From Helichrysum umbraculigerum (lineage: Eukaryota > Streptophyta > Magnoliopsida > Asterales > Asteraceae), in contig CATIUR010000003.1 in assembly GCA_949592205.1 (NCBI GenBank), forward strand, positions 161,127,759-161,191,758: a stretch of DNA of 64,000 nucleotides. The letters run 5' to 3'. Each line of letters begins with the position of its first letter. Position 1 is the first letter of the stretch. A program made the position numbers and the translations under genes. The notes below the pieces were generated by a model, which was given only the letters and a program-made list of their open reading frames with translations, made no database searches and had not been told where the DNA came from. Shown piece after piece: positions 24,451-37,113 of this stretch.

Positions 24451-26433
24451 TCAAAAGATGCAAACTTGTTGTTCTGGGATTAGTTTTGTTAGTTTATTTA
24501 TGTTGTGGATTGTAGCCATTTTGTTACAATTTTGTAATGGGGTTGTCATAGATGTATATTCTCCTTGTGCAAATACATGAAAATATGGCTTTTAGGATAT
24601 AAGTTCTATACAGAAATTATTGATTTTAGTCAAAAGTTGATGAATGAATTTAAGACAGTTATTAACATTTTAGCACTTGTTGATCATGTAAGACATTAAT
24701 GTGTAGAACTGACCTACTCTTTCTATATATGCTTATGCACAATGTAAACTTTTTACATTGAAGCTTTTATGTATTCCTGTCATGTACATTATACTTCGGG
24801 TCAATTAAGTATCCGTTGCATTTTCTATTTGGGTTGTCGGTTTTGGGTTAGTTGGTTTTGGGTAGAACCAAATGAGGAACTTACGTGATGGGTTAGTTTT
24901 CGGACTGCATTTGAATCGGGCCTGCTCCAAACCTGATAAGCATGTGTTTTAATTTTATATAGACCTGCAAATAACATTCTTGCAGTTAACTACACCGATA
25001 TTAAGTGCTATCAAGAGCGGATTATTGAAAGAAGCCTATAGTTCTCCAAACTTTCCAATATACAACTTCTCGTATTTATTGCATTTACTGCACGTATACG
25101 GTATACACCCATTATCCCATATATCTGTGTAGTTAGTAGATAGTAGTACGGATGATTTACCATAGAATTTATTGTTTTAGTCAAAGTAACATCTAACCAA
25201 CATCATAACTGATCATCATAATTGGGTGATCTGTATAAGCCATGATAAAGCTAATATAAGTTTCGCTTGGGGCTCGAGCAGGTTGCGATACATAAAAACC
25301 TGAATAACTAAAGCCGTGTTCATGGATCCAGATTTGTTGATTATCAGTTATTCTTTACTATTATCTTATATTTTTGTATATTATATTATTATTATGATAT
25401 TTTATTGAGCTCGTGAGCAAAGGTCATAAGTCAAGGTATATTACTTAACCCGAAACACATACCATTTTTGGTATCATCAGAGGGTGACAAATCGAACTAG
25501 CTTTATCCTATGTGCTTCCAGAATCAAGACTTCTAGTGTGAAAACAAGAACGTTATAATATCGATTTAGATTCAGATTTGGATTTAGAAGTTTATAATAT
25601 TGTATGAGATACCAATAAAGGGATGTGGCATGCTTCTTGCCGAATTATGCACATCCTTTTCACACCATGAAAATAACTGGTAATTTTGTTTATATATTCA
25701 TCATCGTATTTTTAAAAATATATAATGAAAGATCAGAATATGGTTTTAGGATTGATTCTGAATTATTTTTAGTTTATAAAAATAATCGAACTTCTTCTCA
25801 GTTGTAAACACGGTTATAGTTTCAAACTTTCAATCGTGTCCTGTAATTGTTCAAACTTTTTATAGCTTATTAAAAATGAATAACATACATGAAAGGGAAA
25901 ATCTTCAAGATATACGAGCTATATTCATATAGCTACCTGATTTTCTATTTAACTAATTTGATCCGTTTTTATATTAAATTACAGTATAACCCAAATCTAT
26001 TCACTTGTGCTAAACAAATCAAAAATGAATATTTTACAAAGGTTGGACAAAAACAAAAAAACATGTATGACTTTACATATGATCATGAGATGGGTATCCA
26101 ACTATCCATCCTATCTACCAAACAATAAACAACGGCCAGATTCTTGCTCCAATTGTCTTCAGTTTTTGGGGCCACCAACCAGGTTGTCTACAGGTTTCAC
26201 ACTACAAATTGAATACTCTTTACTTGTTGTCGACATCTAACCCGGTTGTTGACCCACTCAATAAATGGGCCCACTAATACCAACCAAGTCTTTACGATCT
26301 CTAGATTGTTAGTTAATGAAGAAGTTATTGTCTATTGGTTTGTTGTTACAAATCAATTTGGAAATGAGTACTCAAACACACAAACACAAATGATGTCACA
26401 GAACAAGACCCCTCAAGAACTAGGACTATGACT
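24451..26433. other. Intergenic region
   Basis: 3' flank of the Harbinger-derived gene followed by AT-rich DNA with GGGTCAA/GGGTTGG-type segments common in this window. The short open frames near 25625-26431 have no recognisable motifs. Nothing further supported. Confidence 0.45.
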
Positions 26434-27378
26434 TAGAGTTGGCAAGATGGGCAAGTACGCTAACGGGTTTGAACGGGTCATGTTCAACCCGCAAACATAG
26501 TATTTGTATGTTTTTCTTACACAATTTTCTAATAATTAACATATTTATCTAAATAACATAACCAATAGAGAAAATTACCTTGGTGGTCGGTCAAACAAGT
26601 TGATTACTTGTAGTAGACATTGTCAGGGAAAAAATTACAAAACTAGTCACACCTTTCGCCTAAATGGAATTTAGTGTAGGCGAATACAGCTCAACCAATC
26701 AACGAAAGACACGTGGTAGTTTTCTTCGCCGGTCAATGCCTACTTCGCCGGTCAATGCATATTTCGCCTAAACTGAATTATGCTGCAGATTTCGCCTAAA
26801 TGTGAAATCCTTTTAGGCGAAGTAGGCGAAGTAATATTAAATGCATGGGTTCTTCAACTTAAAATTGTTAGGGAGTATCCGGTAGGTTAATGGAACTTTT
26901 GGTTGATTAAATGCACGTGGTAGAACTCTCCAATAACTCAATATATCTAATATTAAATGCATGTGAGAGAAGGGAATCCTGTGAATCCTTTTCCATGTAT
27001 TTGAGATTATAATTGTTCGCCTACTTCGCCTAGCTGATTAAGCATTTAGGCGAAATTTAATTGACAGGTGTCGTGTTTACATAGCTTCGCCTGGTTCGCC
27101 TAGAGAAAATTCGTTTTTAGGCGAAAGGTACGACTAGAAACGTAAAAAGTTTCCTGACAAAGACTACTAACGGTAAGGGTTTTGGTTGACCGACCAGCAC
27201 AGTAAAAATCCCTAACCAATAAATATAAATTCTAAGATGAAAATGATTTACTTTTGGTGACTTTTAACCCATTGCTTTTAAGATAACAATTTTATTTGAT
27301 CCATTTGAGATCATATAAAAAAGGTAAACCTCAAATGGACTATTCAATAAGTAGACGGGTCGAAAATTGTCATCTCTA
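26434..27378. mobile_element. MITE (TAGAGTTGGCAA ends), split by a nested element
   Basis: The left end TAGAGTTGGCAAGATGGGC and the right end GACGGGTCGAAAATTGTCAT then CTCTA form an imperfect inverted repeat (TAGAG.TG.CAA). Without the nested element at 26568-27212 it is about 300 bp. Flanking octamers CTATGACT and CTAGCACC agree at five positions, perhaps a decayed 8-bp duplication. It belongs with the copies in the introns of both neighbouring genes. A hAT-type origin is inference. Confidence 0.6.
26568..27212. mobile_element. Non-autonomous Mutator-like element, 645 bp, with an internal TTCGCCTA/TAGGCGAA array
   Basis: A perfect 9-bp duplication TAACCAATA flanks it (26559-26567 and 27213-27221), the Mutator hallmark. 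The ends (left GAGAAAATTACC..GGTCGGTCAA, right GGGATTTTTACT..GGTCGGTCAA on the opposite strand) pair over roughly 85 bp, including GTCAGG(G)AAA and CTAGTC..ACCTTTCGCCT. No transposase is encoded. The interior contains around fourteen copies of TTCGCCTA or its complement TAGGCGAA and the variant CTTCGCCGG, in both orientations. Several would pair with one another. Confidence 0.88.
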
Positions 27379-27758
27379 CTAGCACCGCTTGCAAGGGTTT
27401 TAATAGGGGCCAGTCACCTTTTTGATATTATAGCCTAATTTATTACTTCCAAGTTCCAATGGTTAACAAAAACTAGTGTCATGATATATTGGTCTAATAA
27501 CTTCCTAGGTCATATAATTCGTTTTTAGGACGTGTTTTAGCTTTATCAATAAAAGCATCATGGTACAGTTGTGTGCCCAACTGAAGACTACTTCAATCAC
27601 ACATTCACACTAGATGTAAAAGAAGCCCCTTAAAAAAAAACCCATTGTGGCCAACTCTATTTCATCAATGTGCAAGTACAAGTAAACTTCTGAGCTATCA
27701 CTATTTGCATTCACCACCTAATACAGCCTACAAAGCTTGTTTACAATTGCAAGTACAA

Positions 27759-30700
27759 TTACCTTGGAACTGCAGGATGTTGCACATTGTTATCAGATGG
27801 CAGGCGAAATGGAAATTTAGCAAAGTGTATCTTCAAGGATCGCGAACCAAGCTTCTTGTTGTCAAACTTGTAACCTGCGCAAGACCCCATTCTTCATGAG
27901 TCCAGATCAAGGAAATTAAAAAAAAAAAAAAAAAAAAAAATTAAGAGCAAAACCATGTGTTCTTAGTGGAAGTGCCGAAAGCCAGGGAATGATGGCTCAA
28001 AAATGGGTTCAGGTCAGAACATAGAGTTTTTTGTATGCTTTAAAATTAGTCACATAGATATGACCTGAAACACTTTCTGTCCAGAACTTGTATCGTCCAA
28101 TAACAATCTAACTTTTGCAAAATTAAAATGATTTAGGAGGTTTTATGCATCAAAAATACCAATTTGACCTACTTCCTTTAAACTGCTCTTTCGTTTACCA
28201 GTTAGAACCCTTAGAGATCAAACATAACCCAAATAAAGTAAATGGGTCAAATTTATAATCTCTAAATCTTTGACTTCTTTTTTCCAATATTTTAAAATAG
28301 GGTTATTATGTTCTCATATGTAGTAGTTTTGCTGCTCTTTTTGAGAAGATGATTGGTTTTTTATTCAACGTTAGCATAAATCCAAAGTCAATGTAGTAGT
28401 TTTGCTGCTTTTATTTGGGAAGATGTTTAGTTTTTTATTCAAATGTTAGCATAATTCCCAAGTCAATGTCTTGCAACACAATCGTAATCATTTTCATATT
28501 AGGAGTTGACAATAAAGTGAACCTTGAAGGGATCTCATAGCAGTTAAAGCACAATTCGCATCTATAAACTCAACAAAGCACAGAACCATGCCCCTCTCCC
28601 CCATCTGTACACAATCAGATCATATATCAGAAAGTCACTGATAGTTGCAGAAACTTTATCAAGATTTATGAAACTACAAGAAGAAAACTTGATGAGAAAT
28701 TAGCAACACTTTTTGCCTTTAATGAGTAATACAGGAAATGTAGGCCTACAGAAATAATCTTTTCAAGTAACCAAAGACGATAGGTATCACTAGCATCAAA
28801 ACTTCATAAAATTTACTCCCTAGCCACCCTTCACTGCAAGTGCAAGAATCCCTTTTGGGATGTCATACAATAAAGGCTTTCTTTCCTATTTAGGCAACGT
28901 TTCATTGAAATACTACTTCTTTGCCCCTTATGATCTTTATACTTTAGGAAACGTTGATCTTGATCCACAGGATTCCTCTAATGTATAGTTTTAGAACCCT
29001 GGTGTGAACTAATAAATCTAGTATTAAAAGGGGACCTTATTTGGCAAAAATTTACCAACTGCTACAGTCACTCATCATCAATTGTCCTATAATAATGATG
29101 CATAATTTCAAATTCCGTTTACATTTATATTATTTAAGAGAAGCTAATGGTCAAACAATGTAAACTTTTCCAGCAGCAAGCACCCAATAAGCACGATGTG
29201 AAGCATATCGTTAACGTAACCCCCTGTGTATAAATATATATTTGGTTTAAGAGACCGATGAGCACCACATGTCATGCTTCATGACCATGCACCCTAATTT
29301 TGTTGCATTCAACAGCTTATAAGCAATAGTTCCTGATAACTTTGTGATATTTCAACTATATCATCTGTTCTTATTACTTCATTGTGGCATCCTCTTTGTT
29401 CAAACAAGGACATTGAACAGGCCAGTGAGATATACCACAATTACTACCTCAACCTGCGGTCAAAACCTCTTTAGGGTGTACAATCAGCAACTTCATAGCA
29501 AGATTATCGTTTCATTTAAGTTGATGCTTAGAAATTTGTGCGATTCTATTTTTCCTTCTTATAAATCTGTCAATTCCTAATATCATGCTAAAAGATATAT
29601 AATACGTTCCTCTGTTCTATCTCATAAGTAAAACAAAAACTTCTCAATAAATGCCAAATTATTGCTCACACTATGGATCTTGCACAAGTAAAAATGTAGT
29701 CAAAAATATTTTCTAAACATAAGAAAGGCTAAACAAAACGAAATACTAAATAGCATACTTACAGTTCTCGGCTCCTTGTGCACAAGTTTGATTTCTCTGA
29801 ACCCAATAAAAGGACGAAACAGATCTTCATCACGAGTCAAGGAAAATTCCCTTGTCAAAATATTAATACATAGAAGACTTTTACGACACGCTAATTGATT
29901 CAAAGTTAGTGAATAGACTAATACTAAAATAAATGTGCAAGGGCATTGCCTTCCTTTAACAGATCAGGTAAAAGATTAATACATTATTATTAAACAAAGC
30001 TTATTAACCGTGAACAAATAAGATCAGTTCATGTAGGAACCGATCCCACAAAGTTCACAATGTCTGAATGCAAAGAATAGTAAAAGATTTGTAATCTTCA
30101 GCCTTTATGATTTTCCTGATTTAAAGTTGTTTACATGTCCTAATAGTTCCTATTTACTTTAAAAATATTCATATTCCCAGAATTTGCCTTTTACTGTCAA
30201 TAGTACCTAGTACCTACTACTCAGTAAACATTTCCTCCTCCCAATTGTACATTAGCAGATTAGCTTTCTTGAGGGTCATGCTACTTCTTCTTACATTAGT
30301 TTCCTATTTGGTTTTTTAATTGTTATTTCATTAAGTTAAAAGCAAGGTTATCATAGATGGTATGGTTGTAGGATTTTACTAGGCCTACATATTATGTTTT
30401 ATTCGGCATCAGTGGGCACTTCTTCATAAACGATATCAACATACTATCATAACACCAACTAGGCTCTTCTTCCGGTATCTGAGAGGTGATACTACTCGGT
30501 GCTGATCATTCATATGAAAGTATGTCATTCTCAGATCAGCCTTCCTTTAATCCTTTCTGCTTAGTACCACCGTCATGTTATATATAGAGAGATTAGCTGA
30601 TAATATCAAAATCATTATTTAAAAAGGATACGAGACACTTCTCTTCGAGTACAGTCACTCGGGATCCCATCTACAAACAAGACATTTGATGCGTCTGGCG

Positions 30701-31907
30701 GAAGCAAATCCTACATTCATTAAGATTGATCGCCTCATTGAGCATCAAGAGATGGATGAACAGAGTTAGATAAATTCAGATACTAACCTGTGCAAATCTT
30801 ACATTCATCTGTGGGAAATCGAATGAATGGATGAAGGGATCATAGGGGGTCAACAATGGTCTGGATGTTGATGTCGATACTGCTGATGATAGATGACCAG
30901 GTAAGGCTGGCCTCGGGACGCTAGCTGTTACAATGAGACAAAAATAATAAATCACCAAATGTAGAAAACAGAACACACTCCATGCATCTTTATAAATCAA
31001 ACCAATAGTTGTTCTGCAATAGGATGTTTTCAGATGACACATTTTGAACTTCATACTATACCATAACTTGTTACAAATGGCTAAATCCATATACTCCTGA
31101 TACACTTATAGAGTAAAACAGAACACACAGAGGATGCTTCTGCATCACACATTGTGCATCTACACTAAACCATACCAAGTACTCGTTGCTCATAACACAT
31201 GGCAAACTTTCACCAAATTGTCAGCGTGTGTAACGACTACTTCTTTTGTTAGATTTTCATGTAAATACTTTTATTTCGTTACAAATGTATGTAAGAAAAC
31301 CTTCTAAAGCAGGTCAAAACTCACCTGCTACAAAAGGTTTCTTACAAACATTGGTAATGAAATACAAGTAGCTATGTCAAAACCTAGAAAAAAGAGGTAG
31401 TTCATTACATACAATTACAGTTTGACGAAAGTTTAGTACAGTACATATTAGTAGAATAAACCCTACACATAATACATCAACCATTGTCAACCAACAAGTA
31501 TAATGAAAATAGAAAACAATGTTTAATCTCGGTAAGATATGTATGTGTGTGTGTGTGTGTGTAAAACTCGTACGTAAATTCAGTTAGGGCAGAGACATAC
31601 AAAAGCTACAAATGTATACAGTTTTCATCATTTCACTTCCAATGCAAAGATCAATAGTTCGTACACATAATTAACCTAAATTCGTAAACATGATAGTGTA
31701 ACGAACTCCAGTAACCGTTTTTGTAATGTGATTATTCAATAAATTGATCGATCGAGCACAATTTAGATGAATTAGAGAACACAGAACAAGTAATTGAAGC
31801 TACAAGTAATGAAGAATTTTAAAAAAGCTAGGGTTTAGTAGTTGGCTGGAAGAAGAACCTAAGTCGGTTGAAGTTGAAGGTGCATATCTTCGGTAAGGAT
31901 CCGCCAT
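27759..31907 (-). CDS. RRM-domain RNA-binding protein, six exons, 174 aa
   Basis: CDS: complement(join(27759-27874, 28523-28604, 29763-29824, 30632-30710, 30788-30924, 31859-31907)). All introns are GT-AG and phases close to 175 codons. The start is MADPYRRYAPSTSTDL, a common beginning of this plant family. A Pro/Ser-rich linker (ASVPRPALPGHLSSAVSTST) follows. Next is one RRM from about residue 63 to 150 with VLFVDGIP (RNP2), CTRREVSHLFRPFIGFREIK, LVHKEPR, MVLCFVEF (RNP1), CALTAMRSLQGYKF and LKIHFAKFPF. It resembles plant nuclear-speckle/scw1-like RRM proteins that bind mRNA; the exact target is unknown. The final codons CCA AGG TAA also read as a splice donor (AG|GTAA), so a longer isoform with another exon is possible. 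A 23-A tract (27918-27940) and a MITE remnant lie in intron 5. Confidence 0.88.
27918..27940 (+). repeat. A23 tract in the last intron of the RRM gene
   Basis: Twenty-three A on the plus strand, i.e. a T23 tract in the transcript just upstream of the last acceptor. It may serve as an extended pyrimidine tract. Confidence 0.85.
28000..28265. mobile_element. Degenerate MITE copy in intron 5 of the RRM gene
   Basis: It contains GATTTAGGAGGTTTTATGCA and ends GGGTCAAATTTATAATCTCT, both shared with the MITE copies at 17173-17516 and 26434-27378. Borders are approximate. Confidence 0.45.
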
Positions 31908-33976
31908 TTTTGCCGCGCGCGCGCTACTGGTCACTCGTCCCGTTTTCAAACTTTATATGTAAGTTGCTGACTCTGTAACCATGTTATACAAGTCGATTTT
32001 TATTTATAGATATTGTTAAACACTTCTTTTGTTTACTAATATGAGGCTATGTATTTATATCAGTAAAAACTTTAAAGACTATTACTCATATAATGTAACT
32101 TGAATGTTATTTAACATTTTTATTTATTAAAAGTGATACATAAAAAAGAATTTAGTAAAATAATCTAACCGGCCAAACCAAACTGGTTTCAATTGTTTTG
32201 GTTGGTTTGGTTTGTGAAAATGTCAAACCCTAGTTAGTGGTTTGTTCTAGATTTTATGATCAAACTGGTCAAATCGAACCAAGAACATCCCTACGAGTCA
32301 CAATAGATTTTTTTAGCTTTTAGAAAATTGATATTCTAAGTTTGATCATTTTTATTCCCCGTAAGTGAAAAAATTCTTGTTTGATTTTCACAAAAAGCAA
32401 AACTGAATTGTTTTCCACCAACATGAAACTCTAAAAAGGTTGCATAAATTCGAATGAGCCTAAAAACATAGCGGGCAAAACAGAAAGTTCAAAACAAAAG
32501 CCCAAAATAAACATAAAAAAACATAAAATAGCCCATAACTTATTCTATGAGGCATTTTTGGGCCTCGAAACGGTTGTTTGTGGGCCTCGTTCCAAGCTTC
32601 GATTCTATAGTTCATGGCCTGAAATGGAACCACGTAGCTCAAGTTATGGCCTTTTTCATGAAGTCCATTTAGTCACACGGTCATGGGTCTCCATAAACAC
32701 AAGAGCCCGACCCTCTACGTTTGGGCCAGCATCGCAACCACTCTACCATAAAATGTGCTCTTATACTTATCAACAAAAACGTCTTCGGCTTTAATTTAAA
32801 CATACTTTAGAAAAGGTAAAATGTATTGTGTTATCATGGAAGGGAAAGATAGAAAGGAAACTATAACCTCGTTTTCTTTTAAAATATTTTCTATAATATG
32901 AGATTATTTAGAATGAACTTTATTTATTTTCCTTCATACTCGAATACAAACATCATTAACCTACTTGTTCCTTATATTTTTTCTTCTCTTTTCTTCCTTT
33001 TAGTTTTAAAGTCGATAATAACTATAAAATACAAAACGCACTAACACCACATCGTTTTAGTTTCAAAATAAAATAAAAACTATTCAATTTGGTTAATTCA
33101 AAACCAAACTATGAACAATAACTATTAAGTTCCATCTAACTTTATCCATTCATTTTTTACTCTTTTTTTTCCTTTCTTTTCTCTTCTAGTATTTAACAAT
33201 AGTACAATACTTGTTTACCCCTTGAATTTGTTGTATAAATTATTAATTTTAATTACTTTCGTTTCTCCCTTGTGTTTTTGTGGTCTACCAAATACGAAGT
33301 ACGTTTTAGAAACAAATTTGTGTGCGTTTCATTACATCTAGCCATATATGGCTTGTATGTTGTGTTTTTGACGAACATGGGGTATAATGATTAGGTATGT
33401 GTTTAAAACAAGGACTCAAAACCCCCAACCTACATCGTAATAGATCAGACTAGTCGCTTAGAATTCTAAGGATTGTCATGTTTTTGAGTAATATCGACTA
33501 GGAATTGAGAGTTTAGAGAAATTGTGGGTCTCAAAATTCTTGATTAGTTACGATATACATAAATTAAAAATTAATATACAGCACTCTATTATAAAATTTG
33601 TCTAAAATTGAGTTTCAAGTCACCGAGCTATTGTTAGCTCTTTGTTGTTGTTTATTTTAATCAACAGATGAGTTTATAAGTGGTAAAACTAAAATCTTAT
33701 TATAGGGCATCTAGTGACTACATATTTACGGTATACATTTCTATAATGAAAATTTAAATTGAAACGTAGAGAGTAATTTTTAACAAGTCAAGTTATATTT
33801 ATAGGTTTAATTAATACTTCTTTCGACCCAATCAAAACGTCTACTTTGATTATGTACACATTTTTAGAATTTTTCACTAACTATATTTTGTACCAATCAA
33901 ATAACATATCTACCTATTAAAATCTTTTTGATTTGTTATAACATGAAACTAGATACTTATTGGCGATAATAAAAAA
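31908..33976. other. Intergenic region upstream of the RRM gene
   Basis: It begins with a CpG-rich patch (GCCGCGCGCGCGC, about 31912-31925) just upstream of the RRM start codon, then AT-rich DNA. The (GT)n run near 31543-31562 lies just inside the gene's first intron. Open frames around 32460-32800 show no family signature. No other gene seen. Confidence 0.45.
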
Positions 33977-34030
33977 CTAGAATAATATACCCGCGCAATG
34001 CGGCGGTGTAAGTTACAATGATAAGTTACA
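33977..34030 (-). mobile_element. Helitron-like 3' terminus
   Basis: Read on the minus strand, a GC-rich imperfect hairpin (CCGCCGCATTGCGCGG) is followed about ten bases later by CTAG and then T. This is the hairpin-plus-CTRR end typical of plant Helitrons. The 5' TC end would lie to the right and may be displaced by retrotransposon P at 34475. No Rep/helicase is present. Confidence 0.5.
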
Positions 34031-34474
34031 TGAAAATTTTAAAATTTATTGTATGTGTTTTGTATATTTTAATTTTAATATGAAATTGTACTTATATGTT
34101 TGTGTATAGTAAATAGAATAGATTAATAAGGAATAGTTTTATTAATGGTAATGCTAATATGCCAAAAATGAGTTAAGGATAATATAGCCATTTCCTTGTG
34201 TCGAGACTAATTTAAGATTTAGGTGGAGATGCTTTATATGTAATAGTGATATAGAAATGTACACAAATCATCCTTTAAGTTTACCTCAACTTTCAATGCC
34301 CCAGTCCTTTAGAAAATTTAGTCACATAAACCATCATTTCTTTCGAAACTTGTTACGCTAATGGCCCTTTTAACTAACAATCGTGAACTCTCCGTCAAAA
34401 ATGACCATCTGTGATATTTTTTTATTCATTTATTTTTTGAATAGAATATAATTTATAGAATCTAAAATATGTAT
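34031..34474. other. Non-coding DNA before retrotransposon P
   Basis: Possibly the interior of a non-autonomous Helitron whose 3' end is at 33977. The five bases before the P LTR are TGTAT. No gene seen. Confidence 0.35.
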
Positions 34475-36734
34475 TGTAACACCCCAATTTTATCAGGAAT
34501 TTAATTTCGTACGCGGGTATAATTTTATTATAAAGTATTATTATATAAATGATACAATATAATAGAAAGCGTAAAATGGTTTCCCAGTTTCAGACTGTGT
34601 AGCTAAATGAAGTAAGGGTTTTGATAGGGAAATACGTGGGATATCTGTGTTTAATTCCTTTTCTTCCTGTAAGCTCCAGAATATACACAGAGAAAATAGA
34701 AACCACGCAGGAACCATTTCCCATCTTCAAAACATCAAATTAAACCCTAGAAATCAAGCAAGTAATCTTCAAGTCTTCATTTCCTTCCTATTCCTAATCT
34801 TTGTAAGTGATCTTTCATTCTTTTTAACCTAGTTCTTGGGGTTTTTAGTGGGTTTCCATGGGGTTTTGGTGAATTAGTGAAATTAACACGAAATTAGGGT
34901 TAAGAATTGTTAGAATTGTTGTTTATAAGTGTTCTTGAGTTGGTTTATGATGAAATTACACCTTGAATATGATTAATTGGTTATGGGTGTTCTTGAGTAA
35001 TCATTAGGTTTTTGATTTAATATGTATGAAATAGTGTTAATTAGTTAAAAATGTGATCTATGATGCAATTAGAGTATGAGAACTATGTTAGAACATGATT
35101 TAAGTAAAAGTGTTAATGAATCACTTAGGTTAACCAAAGTGGGGGAGGGTTTAAAAGTGATTAATGGTTTAGAGTTATGAATTCCTTGAATTTAAACATG
35201 TTGTTATGTGATATGTGTATAGGTGATAAGAAGTTGAAAGTGTTACATTTGGTTGTGTATTGTGAATCATCATTTCAAGACAAAGGTGAGTTATATAAGG
35301 ATTTAATCAAGTAAATGGTTGTGTGTGATTCCGGATTACTCCCGAGTAAGAGGATCATACAGCCATGTGAAGTTAATTGTGATTTATTTGTTTAAATTGT
35401 TACTTGTGAAGTGTTATGATATGAATTGATTGTACATGTTACCGGATAGCTTTCGAGCTAGAGGTGGGTACAATCAAGTGGAGATTATTTGTATTACTTG
35501 CATATGATTATAGTGATATGAATTGTGATTGTACATGTTACCGGATAGCTCCCGAGCTAGAGGTGGGTACAATCATAAGTTAGTGATATGAAGCTTATAA
35601 AGTTTATGATATAGAGTTGCTAGTTTTACTAGCATAGTGTTTATGTAGCCATGTTATGTATTATTTGATTAAATTGCTTATATGCTCACTAAGCAAAAGT
35701 GCTTATTGTTTAAGTGTTTTATGTTTTAGGTGAAAGTGGACAAGGAAAGGGGAAGGCGGTTTAAGGGGATAGCGTTGATTGCATGATATTAAAGTATGAC
35801 AAGTTTTCTCTTTGAAGTATCGTTTTGGATAAGACTTGTGTAAAATCGCCCTTCTAGACATGTTTTAAAAGTGAGTCATGGTGAGCCATGACTTATGCAT
35901 TTTTGAAATAGGTTGACTTTGAAAGTCAACGACTCATGTAAATGATGTACATTATGGTCATGGAGTTTTAAAGTTAGTGTATGAATATAACTAATGTTTA
36001 TGAAATGAGTGTATGGTTGAAAATAGTCAAATTGTGTTTTCATTGGATATAGAGTGTTGACATGTAGTCAAACATTCCATTGGTCAATTATGGGTTGTGA
36101 TTGGCTAGTCAATGAGTCAAAATAGTCATTGTGGGCCAACGGGTCAAAAAGGGTCAAATTGGGTCTTTAAATGCACCTACGGTCTGAAACGGGTTAGAGA
36201 AAGGTAAAGGGTGTGGTAAAGAGTCTTACAACTTTGTCTTGGTATATATGGTATGTGGTCAAAAGCTCAACATCTCAGCCTTCATGGTTTGAGATTTGGT
36301 TAGTGCACTAAAATGGTCATTTTATTGTCAAAATTGGTCATACGTCCGTTTTCTCGATAAACGCGTATTTTGAAAAAGTGTAAAAATGGAAAGTTTCATT
36401 TTGGCATATTGGAGGTGCCTGCAAAATTTGGTGGTCTAACTCGTAACGAGTAAAAAGTTATGCGCGTTTGAAATTAGTATTTGGGTATTAGTTTGTGCAG
36501 CCCTGATTCCCGAGGAATGGGAGTCAATCCTGGGGAATCCGTATCTAAATGTTAACAGCAAGCCTGATTCCTGGGGAATGGGAGTCATTCCTGGGGAATC
36601 ACTTGTAAATTCAATATTTTCTTATTTGAGTCCTTATTTGATTGAGGGAATGATATAACGAGTCTATAATGTCATATTTTAGACGTGGGACTTTTCTTAA
36701 AAAAAAAAAATGTTCACGAATTTGGGGCGTTTCA
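34475..36734 (+). mobile_element. 5' LTR of Ty3/gypsy element P (2.26 kb)
   Basis: It starts TGTAACACCCCAATT and ends GAATTTGGGGCGTTTCA, directly before a primer-binding site. The copy at 38476 repeats its first 840 bp with roughly 1.5-2 % differences by eye. It contains hairpin-forming words: GGATTACTCCCGAGTAAGAGG (35330), GATAGCTTTCGAGCTAG (35445), GATAGCTCCCGAGCTAG (35542), and a duplicated GATTCC..GGAATGGGAGTCA..GGAATC unit (36504-36600). Confidence 0.9.
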
Positions 36735-36737
36735 AGT

Positions 36738-36749
36738 TGGTATCAGAGC
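36738..36749 (+). other. Primer-binding site of element P (initiator tRNA-Met)
   Basis: TGGTATCAGAGC, the usual plant complement of the 3' end of initiator tRNA-Met, lies three bases after the LTR. It primes minus-strand cDNA synthesis. The leader 36750-37113 has no open frame. Confidence 0.9.
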
Positions 36750-37113
36750 GATAGTTTAAGAGAATTATGTAATCCACTTTAGGATTGCGTAGTCTTAAAC
36801 TATTATGAATGCATGATTATGCTTTACAGTAGGTTTTTTTTATTATGTTGTTATGAGTATGATTATCAGATGTGTTTTGTTATGACTGATTTTGTGTTTA
36901 AGAATAATGAATAGAAGTGTGTGGTGAGTCTAATATAATTTCGTCTGGCTAACGAAATTAATATTATACTATTGCACATGGGTGATTCATAGTACTTAAA
37001 CATAATGCAGATTAGGGGAAGAATTGTTATAATAATCTATGTATGAAGCTTAAATTGTTGTCTATGTTATGTGGAGATTTACTGTATTAACTGAATTGTT
37101 GATTTTATGTTAG

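Noticed and set aside
33140..33230. Gene promoter or small gene in the TTTT/CTTTT-rich stretch
   Set aside because: Low-complexity pyrimidine run with no start codon context or following coding region.
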